A stretch of DNA of 64,000 bases from NCBI RefSeq assembly GCF_030272615.1, contig NC_081408.1, forward strand, positions 612,772,977 to 612,836,976, in the 5' to 3' direction. A model generated the notes under the pieces. That model was not told the origin of the DNA. It searched no databases and was given only the letters and a program-made list of their open reading frames with translations. Positions 1-11,030 of this stretch are shown one piece after another. Position numbers and translations under genes: made by a program. The DNA is from Cryptomeria japonica. Taxonomy: Eukaryota > Streptophyta > Pinopsida > Cupressales > Cupressaceae. Position 1 is the stretch's first letter, and the number at the start of each line of letters is the position of its first letter.

Positions 1-241
1 ACATGGCTGCGTTGCTTCCATATCTCGATAATTTCCTTTACCCAAAGCTTTACAGGAAAATTTTCCTAACTGGAAATATGCTTATAAGAAATGATGGTGG
101 GCTTTCTTGTTACAAAGTGGACCAGAACAAGCAGTCTGCACTTCACGTTGCAGTCAAAGAGGGGAACGCAGCTTTAGTGGAAGTCATATTAAAATACAGC
201 AGCGACTGTCTAGAAATGGTCGACAACGATGGTAGAATTGC
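1..241 (+). pseudogene. Ankyrin-repeat fragment (exon 2 piece, copy 0)
   Basis: The stretch is colinear with part of exon 2 of copy B (16764-17004), with only a few substitutions. Its translation carries an ankyrin-type block (SALHVAVKEGNAALV) followed by LEMVDNDGRIA. Homology stops abruptly at about base 241, inside the codon run for GRIALHL, and the sequence passes into unrelated AT-rich DNA with a stop at 261-263. The left part runs off the window, so an upstream exon could lie outside. Ankyrin repeats mediate protein binding; in the ACD6/ITN1 family they precede a membrane PGG domain, which is absent here. I read it as a truncated relic. Confidence 0.75.
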
Positions 242-771
242 AGATAATTTAAAAATAAGTTAAAGACTAAAATCTAAACTAAAAAGCAACTTTCTATTAT
301 TATTATTATTTATTAAATATAAAAAAATTATATCTACATTTAAAAGAAACAAATAACAACTTATTATTATTATTTATTAAATGTAAAAAAAAGTTATATT
401 TTTAAATCTACATTTTAAAAAACTTCTAATTTAAAAAATTATGTTTTTAAATCTAGATTTAAAAGAAACTTCTATTTATTTATGTTTTGTATGGTTAATT
501 TAGAGTAGACGAACATAAGGATGGAGAGAGAGAGAGAGAGATGTGACACTAAGAACGATAGAAGAATAGAGAGATAGAGATAAGTATATATGTTGATTGC
601 TTTTATTTTAACAATTGATTGTGGAGGAAGCCCATTTGATTAAACACATTTCTATAAAAACTACAAGTTTTTATTACATAAAATTTATATTTTATATCAA
701 GTATATGAAAAGTTGTTAGATATGATGAGTTGTATAATATTTATGAGAAGTTATATATATATATATATATA
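242..771. other. AT-rich spacer with a GA microsatellite
   Basis: There is no coding signal. It holds repeated TTATTATTATTTATTAAAT-like stretches, a (GA)n run at about 522-541 and a (TA)n run at about 752-777. The right edge is where the block shared with 11031-13285 begins. Confidence 0.6.
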
Positions 772-2765
772 TATATTATGTTTAATCTTTAAAAAAACAA
801 TTCAACTATATGTTTTTTTTTTAAATGTTTTTATAGATATTAAGATCATTTTGCAAAAAGGTTTATGGTGAGTGGTTGGCATCACTATCTTGTACATTCA
901 CTCATTGTAGTGTAGTCTACCAAGTAAAGCATATAATTTAATTTCAAAATAATAGATCAATTGTAGTTTTATAACTTTTTATTTGAAAGTTTATATCGAG
1001 AAAAACAAAATTGCAATTAGATAGTAGGAACCTCTTAGAATTTAGGAAATAAAGAAGTAGTTAAGCATTATAATACTGAAATATAGTTTCGAAGAGTAAA
1101 TAGTACATGATAAAAAATTGACAAGGCGAATTCCAATGACTAGGAAAAAAAGCCTAAGGGTGAATCCTACTGAAAGAAGTATATGAAGGAAAAAACCAAG
1201 CATGAAAGGAAAAAAAAAACCTAAGAAGTATATGAAAGAAAAAAAAGTCTAAGAGTGAATCCCAATGATTGGTTAAAAAAAAGCCTAAGAGTGACTCCCA
1301 ATGACAAGGGAAAAAAAAGCCTAAGAAGTATATGAAACTTTTATTTAAAATGTTGAAAGACTAAACCAGAAGTTGCACATTAGATAGTATTTTTTAAAAA
1401 GAAATTGGTTGTCAAGTACAATGACTAATAACTATTTAATCTATAATAAGATTATATTCTAATAAATATTAACCATATGAAATTAATAATCTAATAAATA
1501 TTAAACATACCTCTATATAAATTTTATTTATAAAATATAAATATGCTAATTAAATAAAAATATATAAATATGCTAAACTTGATGTACCATTTAACTTTAT
1601 AACTATAATTTTATGAAAGAATTTTTAAAAATAATAATTTTTTAATTAAAATGACAGTGTTATGCTAAACTTAAAAAGTGTAATAATACATTCCAAATTA
1701 TAAATATATGTGATTTTATAAAAATATATCATACTCTATGATCAACACATGAATAACAAATGGATGTCTCCATCTCCGACCAGCTCTTTCGATCTTCTCT
1801 TTATTAAACTTTGTGCCCACTGCTTTAAATTTAATCCTCGCATATTTTTAAGGCAAGTTTGATTTTATTCTCCCTTTAACAAGAGATGACGGGGAATAAA
1901 CAAAGTAATGTGAAATTTACCTTATTCTTAAGCATTAAAATCGAAGAGGCTTTTAACTTTGGATCCAATTCTTTTCTTATTAGCTATGGCCATTCACATT
2001 CGCATTTATTTTAGGTCCAATTTTCTTTCTTTAATTGAAAAGAATAAAAAGAAAATGAATGATTCAATTAAAGTAATTGCTCCAATTCATACTTTTTGTA
2101 AACCAATAGTTTTTGTTCAGATGTTCTGAAACTTCTATTTGACTTAAGCATATTTAGTGTTCCCAGAATTTTATTTTTTCTGTTTGACTGAAGCATATTT
2201 AGTGTCCCCATAATTTTTTTTTTTTAAATGAATGATTTATTTTAAGTCCAATTGTAACTTTATTCTTTCCTTAATTGAAAAGAATAAAAAGAACAATATG
2301 TAGTCATGAATATGGTGGTCTAGAGTGAGCGACTTTAAGTCTGTTTATAGGTGTGGGCAATCGGAGATAAAGCGGTGGAAGGTTCCTAATGAATGGCCCG
2401 TTGTTGATATGGAGGAAGACTGTGCTGAGCTTCATGGCATTTTGGCTAGTAGACACTGTAGTTCCCTTAAGGATAGGGATAAACTTGCTTGGTCCCCGAA
2501 TCCTAAGGGTGTTTTTATTGTTGCCAGTGAGTACAAAGAGTTGTTGTTCCGTCGTTTGGAGGGGAGGGAGGTGCACTGGTGGAAATATATTTTGAACAAT
2601 TTCTCTTGGCTGAAGTGTAACTGTTTTGCTTAGACTTTGGCTTTGAATAGGTGTCTTACCTGTGACAATATTCACAAGTGTGGGTTCCATGGGCCTTCCA
2701 TATGTTTTTTGTGTGGTATTGGAGATGAGGACTCCTCTCACCTGTTCTTCAGATGCCATTTCTCG
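772..2765. repeat. Duplicated block, copy 1 (pairs with 11031-13285)
   Basis: From 772 the sequence matches 11031 onward nearly base for base, including the GTGAGTGGTTGGCATCACTA stretch, a purine-rich repeat array and a LINE fragment from about 2310. Similarity ends near 2765, where copy 2 switches to unrelated DNA. Both copies lie directly downstream of an ankyrin exon 2 remnant (1-241 and 10520-10750), so ankyrin gene plus downstream DNA probably duplicated together. Copy 2 has an extra 250-bp internal repeat that this copy lacks. No gene of its own is seen before the LINE fragment. Confidence 0.85.
1131..1340. repeat. Purine-rich degenerate tandem repeat (about 35 bp unit)
   Basis: Units of the form GTGAATCCCAATGA followed by an A-run and GCCTAAGA recur about five times, with irregular units containing AAGTATATGAA. 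The same array occurs at about 11400-11615. Its reverse strand gives spurious repetitive open frames and is not treated as coding. Confidence 0.7.
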
Positions 2766-3565
2766 TTGCTTCTCTGGCATTACTAGTGGGGGGTGTGGAA
2801 GCACCCTTGTGTTCATGCAGATTCTTTGGTAGAGTTTTGGAGTAGTTTGGGCAAGCCTCATATTTTGTCCTCTTTTCTCTAGATAGTCTGGCACATTGAG
2901 CCCATTTTTATACTTTGGCAAATCTGGTTAGAGAGGAATAGGAGGATCTTTAGGGATGTTAGACTGTAGGTTCAACAAGTGTGGAATAGCATCATTGGCA
3001 TGGTCCAGGAGACAGTGGAAGCTAAATGTGAGGTGAATTTTCCTCAGGATAGAGAAGAGGCTGATATTGCAAGTAGGTTGGGTTTGCAAAAGATGTCTCC
3101 TATCTCATCTTGTGTCAAGAGAGGTAGAGGTGCTAAGCAGAAGGTTCAAAGGGTGGGAACTTGGTTGCCCCCTCAGGATGATTTCATTAAGATTAACACC
3201 GATGGCTTCTCTCGGGGTAATCCAGGTCCTGCTAGGATTGGGGGGGTTGGTAGGGATTGTATGGGGGCTGCGGCCTTCTTCTTTTCAGTTCATAAAGGGC
3301 AGCTTTCTAATAATGTTATGTAGGTACTTGCAATCAAAAGACAAAAAACCCCAAACTGGCAGCTACAAGAAATTCTAGACAGTATATCAGAAAACTTGGC
3401 AAAACTAGAGCAATATGAGGCAAAACATATTTTGAGATAAGCGAACACAGAGGCAGATGCCCTCTCAAAAGCTGTAGCAGAGGGCACTTATATTCATTGG
3501 TGCGATCAAGGAGGCATTTAGCAAGGCTAGCTATTTTCAAAGAAGTGAACACAGAGGCAGATACC
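2310..3565 (+). mobile_element. LINE 3' fragment: zf-RVT and RNase H domains
   Basis: Open-frame pieces on the plus strand give the end of a plant L1-type ORF2. At 2325-2633 is the zf-RVT (RT zinc-binding) region, with LAWSPNPKGVFIVASEYKEL; it continues past a stop into CLTCDNIHKCGFHGPSICFLC and a His-Leu-Phe block at 2640-2760. At 2979-3323 is an RNase H domain with the usual IKINTDGFSRGNPGPARIGG start. The RNase H tail (NTEADALSKAVAEG) follows at 3436-3490 after a frame break. A second, shorter copy of that tail (VNTEADTL) appears at about 3540-3570, at the junction with the opposite-strand LINE. Stops and frameshifts make it a dead fragment. No poly-A tail or target duplication was recognised. 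Confidence 0.8.
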
Positions 3566-5904
3566 CTACCAAGAGTCTTTGGGAGGCTTACCAGCAGAGA
3601 TAGGAATACCCAGGTAAGTCAATGGAAGAGACTTGGCTTGGAACCTCAATATATGAGCAATCCTCAACTGAATAGTTCTAGGTGTGTTGAAGAAGATAAT
3701 GGAATATTTATCCTTACTGATCAACTGGCCAGAAGCCCCAAGATAGACATCCAAGGTTTTATGCAGATTTATAGCTTCTCTGATTCTAGCCAGTCCCATC
3801 AAGATCCTATCATCCACAAGCTGCAAATGGGATTGAGGAGGTATGTCATTACCCCAACTCCAACCATTAATAGTACCCAGTCCCACATTATGCTTAATCA
3901 ATCTCCCTAGACCCTCAGAAAGAATAATCAATAAGTACAAGGAAAGAGGGCCCCCCTGACGAAGGCCCCTGGATGTACCAAACAACTCAATATGATCTCC
4001 ATTAATTAGCACAGAGAATGAGATAGATGAAACGCAACTCATAACCCATTAGATCCATTCATCAGCAAAACCAAAATCCCTAAGAATCTTCTTGAGAAAG
4101 GACCATTAGACTCTATCATAAGCCTTTTCCATGTCCAGCTTGATAAACATAGCTTTTTCCTTGGAAGTTGCCATAGAATGAATGGTCTCAGTAGCGATGA
4201 CCACTCCAACCAAGATTTGATGGCCCTGCACAAACCCACTCTACTCTTCAGAAATGATCCCCCCAAGCCAATTCTTCAACATTTCCGCTATCAACTTAGA
4301 AATAATCATATAAATCACATTACAAAGAGAAATAGGATGAAATTGGCCTAACTGGTCAGCTCCATCACACTTGGGGATGAGCGCAATGAAATTCACATTC
4401 AAAGCCCGAAGCATCTGCTTACTCCTCTAGGACTCTTGGACCACCTCCAATAAGTCCAATTTGATAATATCCCAGAATTCTTGATAGAACTCATCGAAAA
4501 CCCATCTGGTCCAGGTGCCTTCCCCTTCTTCATGTGAAAAGAAATCCTCTCAAGTTCGTCCAACAAAGTAGGTCCCATAAGCTGCTCATTCATCTCCCTA
4601 GTAACTAGAGAAGGGATGCAAGCAAGAACTTGATTTTCCCCTTTCAATTCCCCCTAAAAATCCTCACTTAAAAGGGATTGGAATATTGCAAAGACTCCAT
4701 AGAAATCTCCTTGAAGGATAAACACTGCTCACCTCTATCATTAACCAAAATATGGATAGAATTACCATGCCTTCTTGCTTTCACTAAATTGAAAAAGAAC
4801 GCAGTATTCTTATCCCTTGCTTGAAGCCAATCAATACAAGCTCTCTATTTCTAGTAGATTTCCTCCCTAAGCTCCCATTCCTCTAAAACCTTGACTACCC
4901 TGACTTCCTCCCTAAGCAAGGCTTCTGACTATTCATGCTCTATAATCTCTCTAGTAATTCCATTGAACTCTAATTGAGCGGTTGTTTTGGCATAGAAGAT
5001 ATTACCAAAACACTGATGATTCCACCACTTAAGTTGGAACTTAACAAATTGCAGTTGCTAGGCAAAAGTGTACATGGTAGTGCCAAAGGCTGGCCTCCCT
5101 TTCTTCCACCCCTCTGCAACATGAACCTGTAAAGAAGAATCTCGCAACCACATAAGATGGAATTTTAATGAAGGAAAGCGAGTGACCCAAGCAGAAGAGG
5201 ACACCAACTTGATGGGTCAGTGGTCCGAACCTTTCCAATCTAAAATCTTGGAGCATGTGGACAATCCCCCACAAATCCAAAAACTAGAAACCAAAAAGCG
5301 ATCCAGCCTCTCCACAATCCAATACTCCCCTAGTCTCTTATTGTTCCAACTGGACAGACCATTACGAGGCTTGATGTCAACCAGATTCAAGGTTGATATA
5401 CTATCCCGAAGAAGGAAGGAAGAAGGCTCCAACTGCATAACACCACCCTTCTTCTCACTCAACTCTAAGATGGCATTGAAATCACATGCCATAATCCACT
5501 GATGAAAAGGAAACAAACCCACGCATAAAAGAAATATGAGACCATAAATTCTGCTTACCCTGAAGATCATTGGGGGCATAAATGTTAGTAAGTAAGATAT
5601 ATTCCCTAGTCTCAAGACTAGAGACAACCTTGGATAAAAATGATCTGAAAGAAACCCACCATATAGGGTGAATCCTCAAGGGGTTCCAAAGACAAGCCAC
5701 ACCTCCAGAGGAGCCAAATACCCCAATACACTGACATTCACCTCTCCCCCATAGCTTAGACACTAGACCCAACATACTTTCCATGGATAGTTTAGTTTCC
5801 AGCAAGAAAAGGACATCATGAGAATGACTCCTAATCAATTCCCAAATAACTTGGTGTATAGGGCCACTGTTCAAGCCCCTCACATTCCATGAAAGCACAA
5901 TCAT
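3566..5904 (-). pseudogene. LINE ORF2 (endonuclease-reverse transcriptase), decayed and truncated
   Basis: The start at 5904 gives MIVLSWNVRGLN, the classic N-terminus of APE-like endonucleases of plant LINEs. It overlaps the ORF1 end by a few bases. LLETKL and ACDFNAIL (the expected GDFN box with Gly to Cys) follow, then RLDRFLVS; a frame change lies near 5500-5620. Reverse transcriptase begins around 4650 with KKGKAPGPDGF. Later RT blocks are RGLRQGGPLSLYLLIIL and LVDDRI at about 3800-3960; LVDDRI stands where an (F/Y)ADD box is expected, so the first Ala is lost. The frame breaks several times between 4266 and 5280. The RT ends at the 3566 junction and lacks thumb, zf-RVT and RNase H. Confidence 0.82.
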
Positions 5905-7757
5905 TTCGAGGGATTAGAAAAATGAGAATCTAGAGACTTTACTAACCCTGACTCAACCAAGTTCTCCCCCATCAATTTAATCTTATCCAAGTCCTTTCTG
6001 TCAACCTTGGAAATCTTCTTTGTTGCACCTTTCTTGATGTCTTTCTGAAGAAGACCCAAATGTAAAGAGATCTCATTACTTTTAACCCCAGCAGAGTCCA
6101 ATTTTTGCGCTGCAGGAGAAACATTCCCACAAGCTATCTTCATTTTAGAACTAGAGATGGATCCCATCTGAGCCAATACCTGTTGATCCATCTCCATCTG
6201 TTGACTTCCAACCTCCTGCAGACCCTGGGTAGGATCCAAGTTCACACTATCCGGCACCAACCCTACTGCACTATGATCCAAAGGAATCATCCTCGGATTC
6301 ACCTCTTGTTGACTAAGATCATCGAAGGATTCAAATCTATTAAAGGTATCCTCCTCCTGACTTTTTTGCAAAGACCTCTTTTGGCCTCGGTTCCTATTCT
6401 TTGTCTTAACTGGGACAAAACCATCAACACCCACAACCACACCAAACGTGGGAGCTTTTCCTTTATCAACCTCATCAAGGTTATGGGACAGTTGTTGAGG
6501 CTGATGCACAACCGGTTTAGACCTAGGGCACTTGTGTTGCAAATGACCATACTCATGACATAGACAACACAGAAATGGTAAAGTTTCATAATCCAACAGT
6601 TAGATCTAAGAATAAGAGCCCGTACACATATCTATAGCATCTGGAAAAGGCTTACTAAGATCAATTTCAACACAAATACGAGCGAAAGTCATTACCTTTC
6701 TCCCCAAGGTTTGCGATGAAGTTCTAATAGGCTTCCCAAGCAATGAAGCAAGCATCCGCAACACATCTTCCTGGCAACATTCCACCAGAAAATGAGGTAA
6801 ACAAACCCACACTGGAACCCGATTTAGGAGTTCCTCTGAAGGGTTAAATCTCGCATGCCAAGGTTTGATGAACAACCCCACCTGGTTATAAAAGTACGAG
6901 CCTCCTTCAAAGACCCTATTGCGATCCTCCATGAAATTGAATGTAACCTTGAAGTAATTGTTAACAAGCAACATAATATCCATTTTCCCTTCCGGTGCCC
7001 AAGTCCTCTGAGCCCAATTCTCCAAAAACTACAATGAGATCCTCATACCCAAAAACTTTCAATACAAAGAATTCTTCGAATAGTATTCCACATCCTCAAC
7101 GATCATTTCTAGAGGGATCACCAATCTTGGCCTCTCTTTACACTTCTCCAGACACCCATTAATTTTTGTGACCCTAGCACCACCCAACAAGCCGACATCC
7201 ATATTACCTTCACCCAAAGCAAAAAAACTATTATTTAAAACCTTAGTACTTTGAATAGAGGACTTCGAACCAACAGTTGTTCGAAAGTCCAGGTTCAGAG
7301 AAGCACGAGATGGATCTCCACGCGACATGGCCATTTGAGCCCCCACGCCTTGCATGCAGAGAAAAACCCCAAAAGAGATTAAGGGTGAGCACCCCCCTAG
7401 CCCCACCCAACCACCACTCACCGATAGCACCAAGCTTGCACTTTGCTCCAAAGAAAACTTTGAGCAACCCCTCAATGTCGCACCCTCCCAAATGGCCAAA
7501 CATTGCCCCCACAGGCCATTGCACCCACGACCAAGGAGGCGAACAAGGATAGAGTCGCGCACCCTCACCACTCCCAACAGCAACAAAGAACCAAAACACC
7601 GAAAGGCGGCAGCATAGAACAAACAAAGAGGAAGAAAGTGAAAAAGACAACCCCCCAAAATGGAACAGACCCCCCCGTAGTGCACAACAGAGAACATCAA
7701 CCATGAACTAGGACGCGGGTGCCCTAGCTCGAAATCATTCAAATCTTCACTTTGCAT
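5901..7757 (-). pseudogene. LINE ORF1 (DUF4283 / zf-CCHC_4), decayed
   Basis: The first open piece (7757-7059) contains low-similarity N-terminal sequence ending in RLVIPLEMIVEDVEYY. A frame change near 7030-7060 leads into 7025-6606, a recognisable DUF4283 region (NYFKVTFNFMEDRNRVFEGG, then LFIKPWHARFNP and VPVWVCLPHF). Two in-frame stops near 6600-6608 separate this from 6596-5901, which begins LDYETLPFLCCLCHEYGH and HKCP, the zf-CCHC_4 zinc-knuckle signature that directly follows DUF4283 in plant L1 ORF1. In this family ORF1 binds element RNA. The C-terminal part is hydrophilic and Lys-rich. Stops and the frameshift make the protein non-functional. Confidence 0.8.
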
Positions 7758-7944
7758 TTCTCCTATCTCTCATTTACAACAAGGGAATAGAAACCTTAAG
7801 AGGTAATCCTTGGCTCTCTCTTCCTCATAAGAAGTAGCCGAAGTGCGTTACCTCCCTAGGCTCTTTTGTATTCCACGAGTGTGTACACGAGAGTGGGATT
7901 AGGGTTTGTTCACTTAGTCTCACTTTCCCCACTACACAATGGGA

Positions 7945-8150
7945 TGTATGTTTTGGAATTTAAATGATGTTCATGTATAGATAGTGTCACCACCTTGTGT
8001 AAACTTAAGACATGTATGTTTTGGCATTTAAATGGTGTTCATGTATAGATAGTGTCACCACCTTGTGTAAACTTAAGACATGTATGTTTTGGCATTTAAA
8101 TGGTGTTCATGTATAGATAGTGTCACCACCTTGTGTAAACTTAAGACATA
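7945..8150. repeat. Three tandem copies of a 68-bp unit
   Basis: TGTATGTTTTGG begins at 7945, 8013 and 8081, giving an exact 68-bp period. Each unit contains GTTCATGTATAGATAGTGTC and CACCTTGTGTAAACTTAAGA. The second and third copies are essentially identical; the first differs at two positions seen by eye. The array abuts the 5' end of the minus-strand LINE. Confidence 0.9.
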
Positions 8151-8173
8151 CAGGAAAAGATACATGTCTTAAG
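8140..8173. repeat. Inverted repeat closing the 68-bp array
   Basis: CTTAAGACAT (8140-8149) is followed 14 bp later by ATGTCTTAAG (8164-8173), a perfect 10-bp stem. The left arm is the end of the last 68-bp unit. Confidence 0.75.
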
Positions 8174-8990
8174 ACACTTTCCTAAACGATTAAAATTTTA
8201 AAATTTTAAATTCATTTATATAACTTACAATGAAAATAAAATACATTAGAAAATAGTTATAATTTTTATCTTAGACTACATAATTTGATTGGAATTGAAA
8301 TTTTTTTAATCTTTTACAAATAAAAATTGAAATTTTCAAAGAGAAATACCCAAGAGCTGAATAAAATTTTTATATAAAAATAATTTGAAAAAAAACTTTA
8401 AGATAACAAAATGACAATTTTCCAAAAAGAATTGATGTCCTTGAAATGAAGACTAATAAACACATTTTAATGTATGATCTCCATTCTTCTAACTGAAAGA
8501 TATTATACAACAATGCAAGAAACACAAGATAATGTCAAAAGTGAAATAAAAAATGTGTCAGTGAGCAGTCCATGGACAAATTTCCACAAAACTTGGTTTG
8601 AATTTTATTATATTTTTTTTTAACTATTATTCATCAGTCTTTTATCTTTTTTGAACTCTTTTCTCATTCCATGATAAATCAAGGAGTGTGATTTGAAATT
8701 TGATGAAATTTTTTTTTAGATAATCTAATTCAAACATCAAAAGAATTATAAAATAGTTTGTAACTTTAAGCAAATATAAAAAACAAAATATACCGTCTTG
8801 GAAAACTTTTCCTTTATATTTTCCTCATTCGGTCTTCAGAAAACTATATTTTACAGTACTAAAAAACTGTATATCTACATTCATGCCAACATCGAATTGA
8901 ACCCATCATAGTACAAGGAATAAGCAGTAGGAAACACTATCAGAACTCTATGCAGAATCCCGATTTAAAAACATTGAATGCTCTTTTCAC
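8174..8990. other. AT-rich spacer, nothing recognised
   Basis: There are poly-T and poly-A runs and no open frame of note on either strand. It ends at the upstream region of ankyrin copy A. Confidence 0.5.
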
Positions 8991-9150
8991 CTTCTTTATT
9001 TTAAATTATGCGGATGGACCACTTGAGTGGTGCTACAGTTCCTGCTGCCTCCTAAACATGGATGATTTTATCTTTTATTTTTCGAAAGCGTCCAATCTCT
9101 AATGGCACTCTGAATAAGTTCTGCAGAAAGACAACACTCGCATGTTTTTG
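8991..9150. repeat. Single copy of the 177-bp ankyrin upstream repeat
   Basis: This segment (AATTATGCGGATGGACCACT, then GTGCTACAGTTCCTGCTGCC) is the same unit that is repeated four times at 14533-15170 upstream of copy B. It ends about 100 bp before the copy A start codon, so it is probably part of the original promoter or 5' leader of this gene family. No transcription start can be fixed from sequence. Confidence 0.65.
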
Positions 9151-9250
9151 TAAAAACAAAGTGGTTCTACCTCCAGAGAAGTTTCCATCTTCCCATTAAA
9201 AAAACGCGTTTGCCTTAAGCCCAAGCCTATAGTCTTTTTGGCCAAGCTCG

Positions 9251-10750
9251 ATGGATCAAAGTGGGAATGTCTGCAAAGGAATGAACAGAAGGTTCTTGGA
9301 AGCAGCCAAATCAGGGAACGTCCAAGTGCTTAATGAGATTGAGGACCTGCGACGCGTTACTAATGAGGTAACGCCAGGGGAAAACACGGTGCTACATATT
9401 GCCGCCTATCATGGCTCTCTGCAATTCGTTCAAAAGTTGCTTCAACTCTCAAATGCCAATCCAGAGGATGGGATGACACTTTTAAAAGCTCGAAATATGG
9501 AGGGAAACACAGCGTTACACGAAGGGGCGTTGGGAGGAAATGAGCAAGTCGTGGAAGATTTATTGAAGTCATGCCCAGATTTGGTGAATGAGATTAACAA
9601 AGCAGGTGAAACGGCTCTCTTTAAAGCTTGTGAGGGAGGTCATCTCAAGATTGTTGAAATGTTGTGTTGTAGGACTTCAAGAGAGTACTACAAGAGATTT
9701 GATGGACAAACGGTTTTACATCTTGCAGTCTCTAAATTAAGTACGGGTGCGTTGTTCTTTGGGTTTTGGTTGATCTAATTTTCAATACAATAGAGGTTTT
9801 CATGAAAATTGAAAGTTTTGTAAACTTGAGCGATCCATAAACAATGGAAATATTGCACTTTCCTTTTATTATTAGGATTTTTCATAGGTTTGTCAATTTA
9901 TGAAGGAGGTCTTTTACGCAATAAGAGTGATCAATAGGGGAAGTCTGCCCCATATCAATAAAAAATAATAAAGATCAAAACTTATTTTATAAAGAATGAT
10001 CCAGAATTGCTAAGAAACCATACCGTATTCAAAAGGGTCTGTACATAATTTTCATGATTAGAGAAAGATCCTTTGTCATACTTGCAACCTTTAATAACCC
10101 CTGAATTTCTATTTTTGCTGAGCCCACTTCTTAAATACATTTATATTTGGCGTAGCTCTAAAGAATTTTTTAAAAAGTGAGTTTTCTAACTCGGAAGCTG
10201 ATCTATCTACTGTTGAATCACAAATACAGAACAAAAACCCCTTACCAACCACAGACGGAGCCAGAAACAGTAGGGTGAGAAGTGGCCAGGTCTCTAATAG
10301 CATCAGCTCCTAAAAAATCTGCTGTCTTAGACACAAGGCTAGCCTCCCTGAGCAATTTGAAAACGTATGTTTGAAAGTTTTTTAATGAAATGTATCCTTA
10401 ATAACTATTGTAGGCTAATTTAAAATTTTAAAAAACTTATTAGTCGAATAATTGTGCAATTTTCAAGAAAATAAAATAGTAACCAGATTATCATCAATTG
10501 AAGGAACAGAGAGCTTGTATTGAATTACAGCAGCGACTGTTTGGAAATGGTAGACAACGATGGTAGAAATGCCTTGCATCTGGCTGTGAACAATGCTGTT
10601 GAAATATTTAAGAGAGTTGAACGAGATCTGAGAACGATAATATCCTCGGTAATGTCAGAAAGACTGATTAATTGCATTGATAATAATGGGCAAACGGCAT
10701 TAGATATTGCACTAAAGAAATGGAATGAAGACCCACAATTTTATCGGGCT
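9251..10750 (+). pseudogene. Ankyrin-PGG gene, copy A: intact exon 1, deleted exon 2, no exon 3
   Basis: Exon 1 starts at 9251 (MDQSGNVCKGMN) and stays open. It carries several ankyrin repeats, visible as NTVLHIAAYHGSLQFVQKLL, NTALHEGALGGNEQVVEDLL, ETALFKACEGGHLKIVEMLC and QTVLHLAVSKL. By alignment to copy B the exon ends at 9746, but the donor here is GTGCGT rather than GTATGT. Intron 1 then runs to about 10519, where a deletion of roughly 390 bp relative to copy B has removed the acceptor and the start of exon 2. The remnant 10520-10750 encodes YSSDCLEMVDNDGRNALHL through QFYRA, with a good GTAAGT donor. No PGG exon follows. The full family works as membrane-anchored ankyrin proteins in plant defence or stress signalling (ACD6, ITN1); this copy cannot encode one. 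Confidence 0.8.
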
Positions 10751-11030
10751 GTAAGTAACTTGGTTCTCAATGAACTCAAACTGTTAGCTTTTTTTACGTT
10801 ATTTTAAAATATTAATATAATTGATAGTTTAAATGATTTTTTATCAATTAGCAGAGCAGGAAATGATCCCATGAAACTGTCATTCAATATGATAACATTA
10901 GAAAAAAGCTGTATAAACTACGAACCTTATGCAATGAAGTCTGTAAAGTGTGCCTGCCTCTGCTGAGATCCGAAATGGCTCTACGGATATTGGATAAAGG
11001 ATTGTTATCTTAAATATTTTATGTTTAATA
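10751..11030. other. Intron 2 remnant and unique spacer
   Basis: The first 100 bp match intron 2 of copy B (NLVLNELKL read-through, then AT-rich DNA). From about 10850 the sequence is unique in the window up to the duplicated block at 11031. Confidence 0.55.

Larger units (their letters stand above)
3566..7940 (-). mobile_element. L1-type LINE, 5' and middle part, minus strand
   Basis: Read on the minus strand, the element runs from a leader near 7940, through ORF1 (7757-5901) and ORF2 endonuclease and reverse transcriptase (5904-3566). It stops abruptly inside the RT domain, just after a PISAGKPPKDSW segment. The zf-RVT and RNase H portion that should follow is missing on this strand, but an equivalent segment lies immediately adjacent on the plus strand (2310-3565), tail to tail. 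Domain content (DUF4283, zf-CCHC_4, APE-type endonuclease, RT) is that of plant L1 elements. Many stops and frame changes show it is no longer active. Confidence 0.85.

Noticed and set aside
1131-1340. CRISPR-like spaced repeats
   Set aside because: Units are irregular, purine-rich and without unique spacers; the context is a plant nuclear genome.
2304-2921. 205-codon minus-strand frame (and 12829-13266)
   Set aside because: It is the antisense of the plus-strand zf-RVT region, whose zinc-binding and conserved Trp pattern is on the plus strand.
7243-7706. Several overlapping frames on both strands near the LINE ORF1 start
   Set aside because: Shadows of the 7757-7059 ORF1 frame in a GC-richer stretch; none has a family signature.
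2310-7940. Twin-priming inversion as the explanation for the two-strand LINE
   Set aside because: Twin priming gives an inverted 5' part followed by the 3' part; here the plus-strand 3' part comes first and the halves meet tail to tail.
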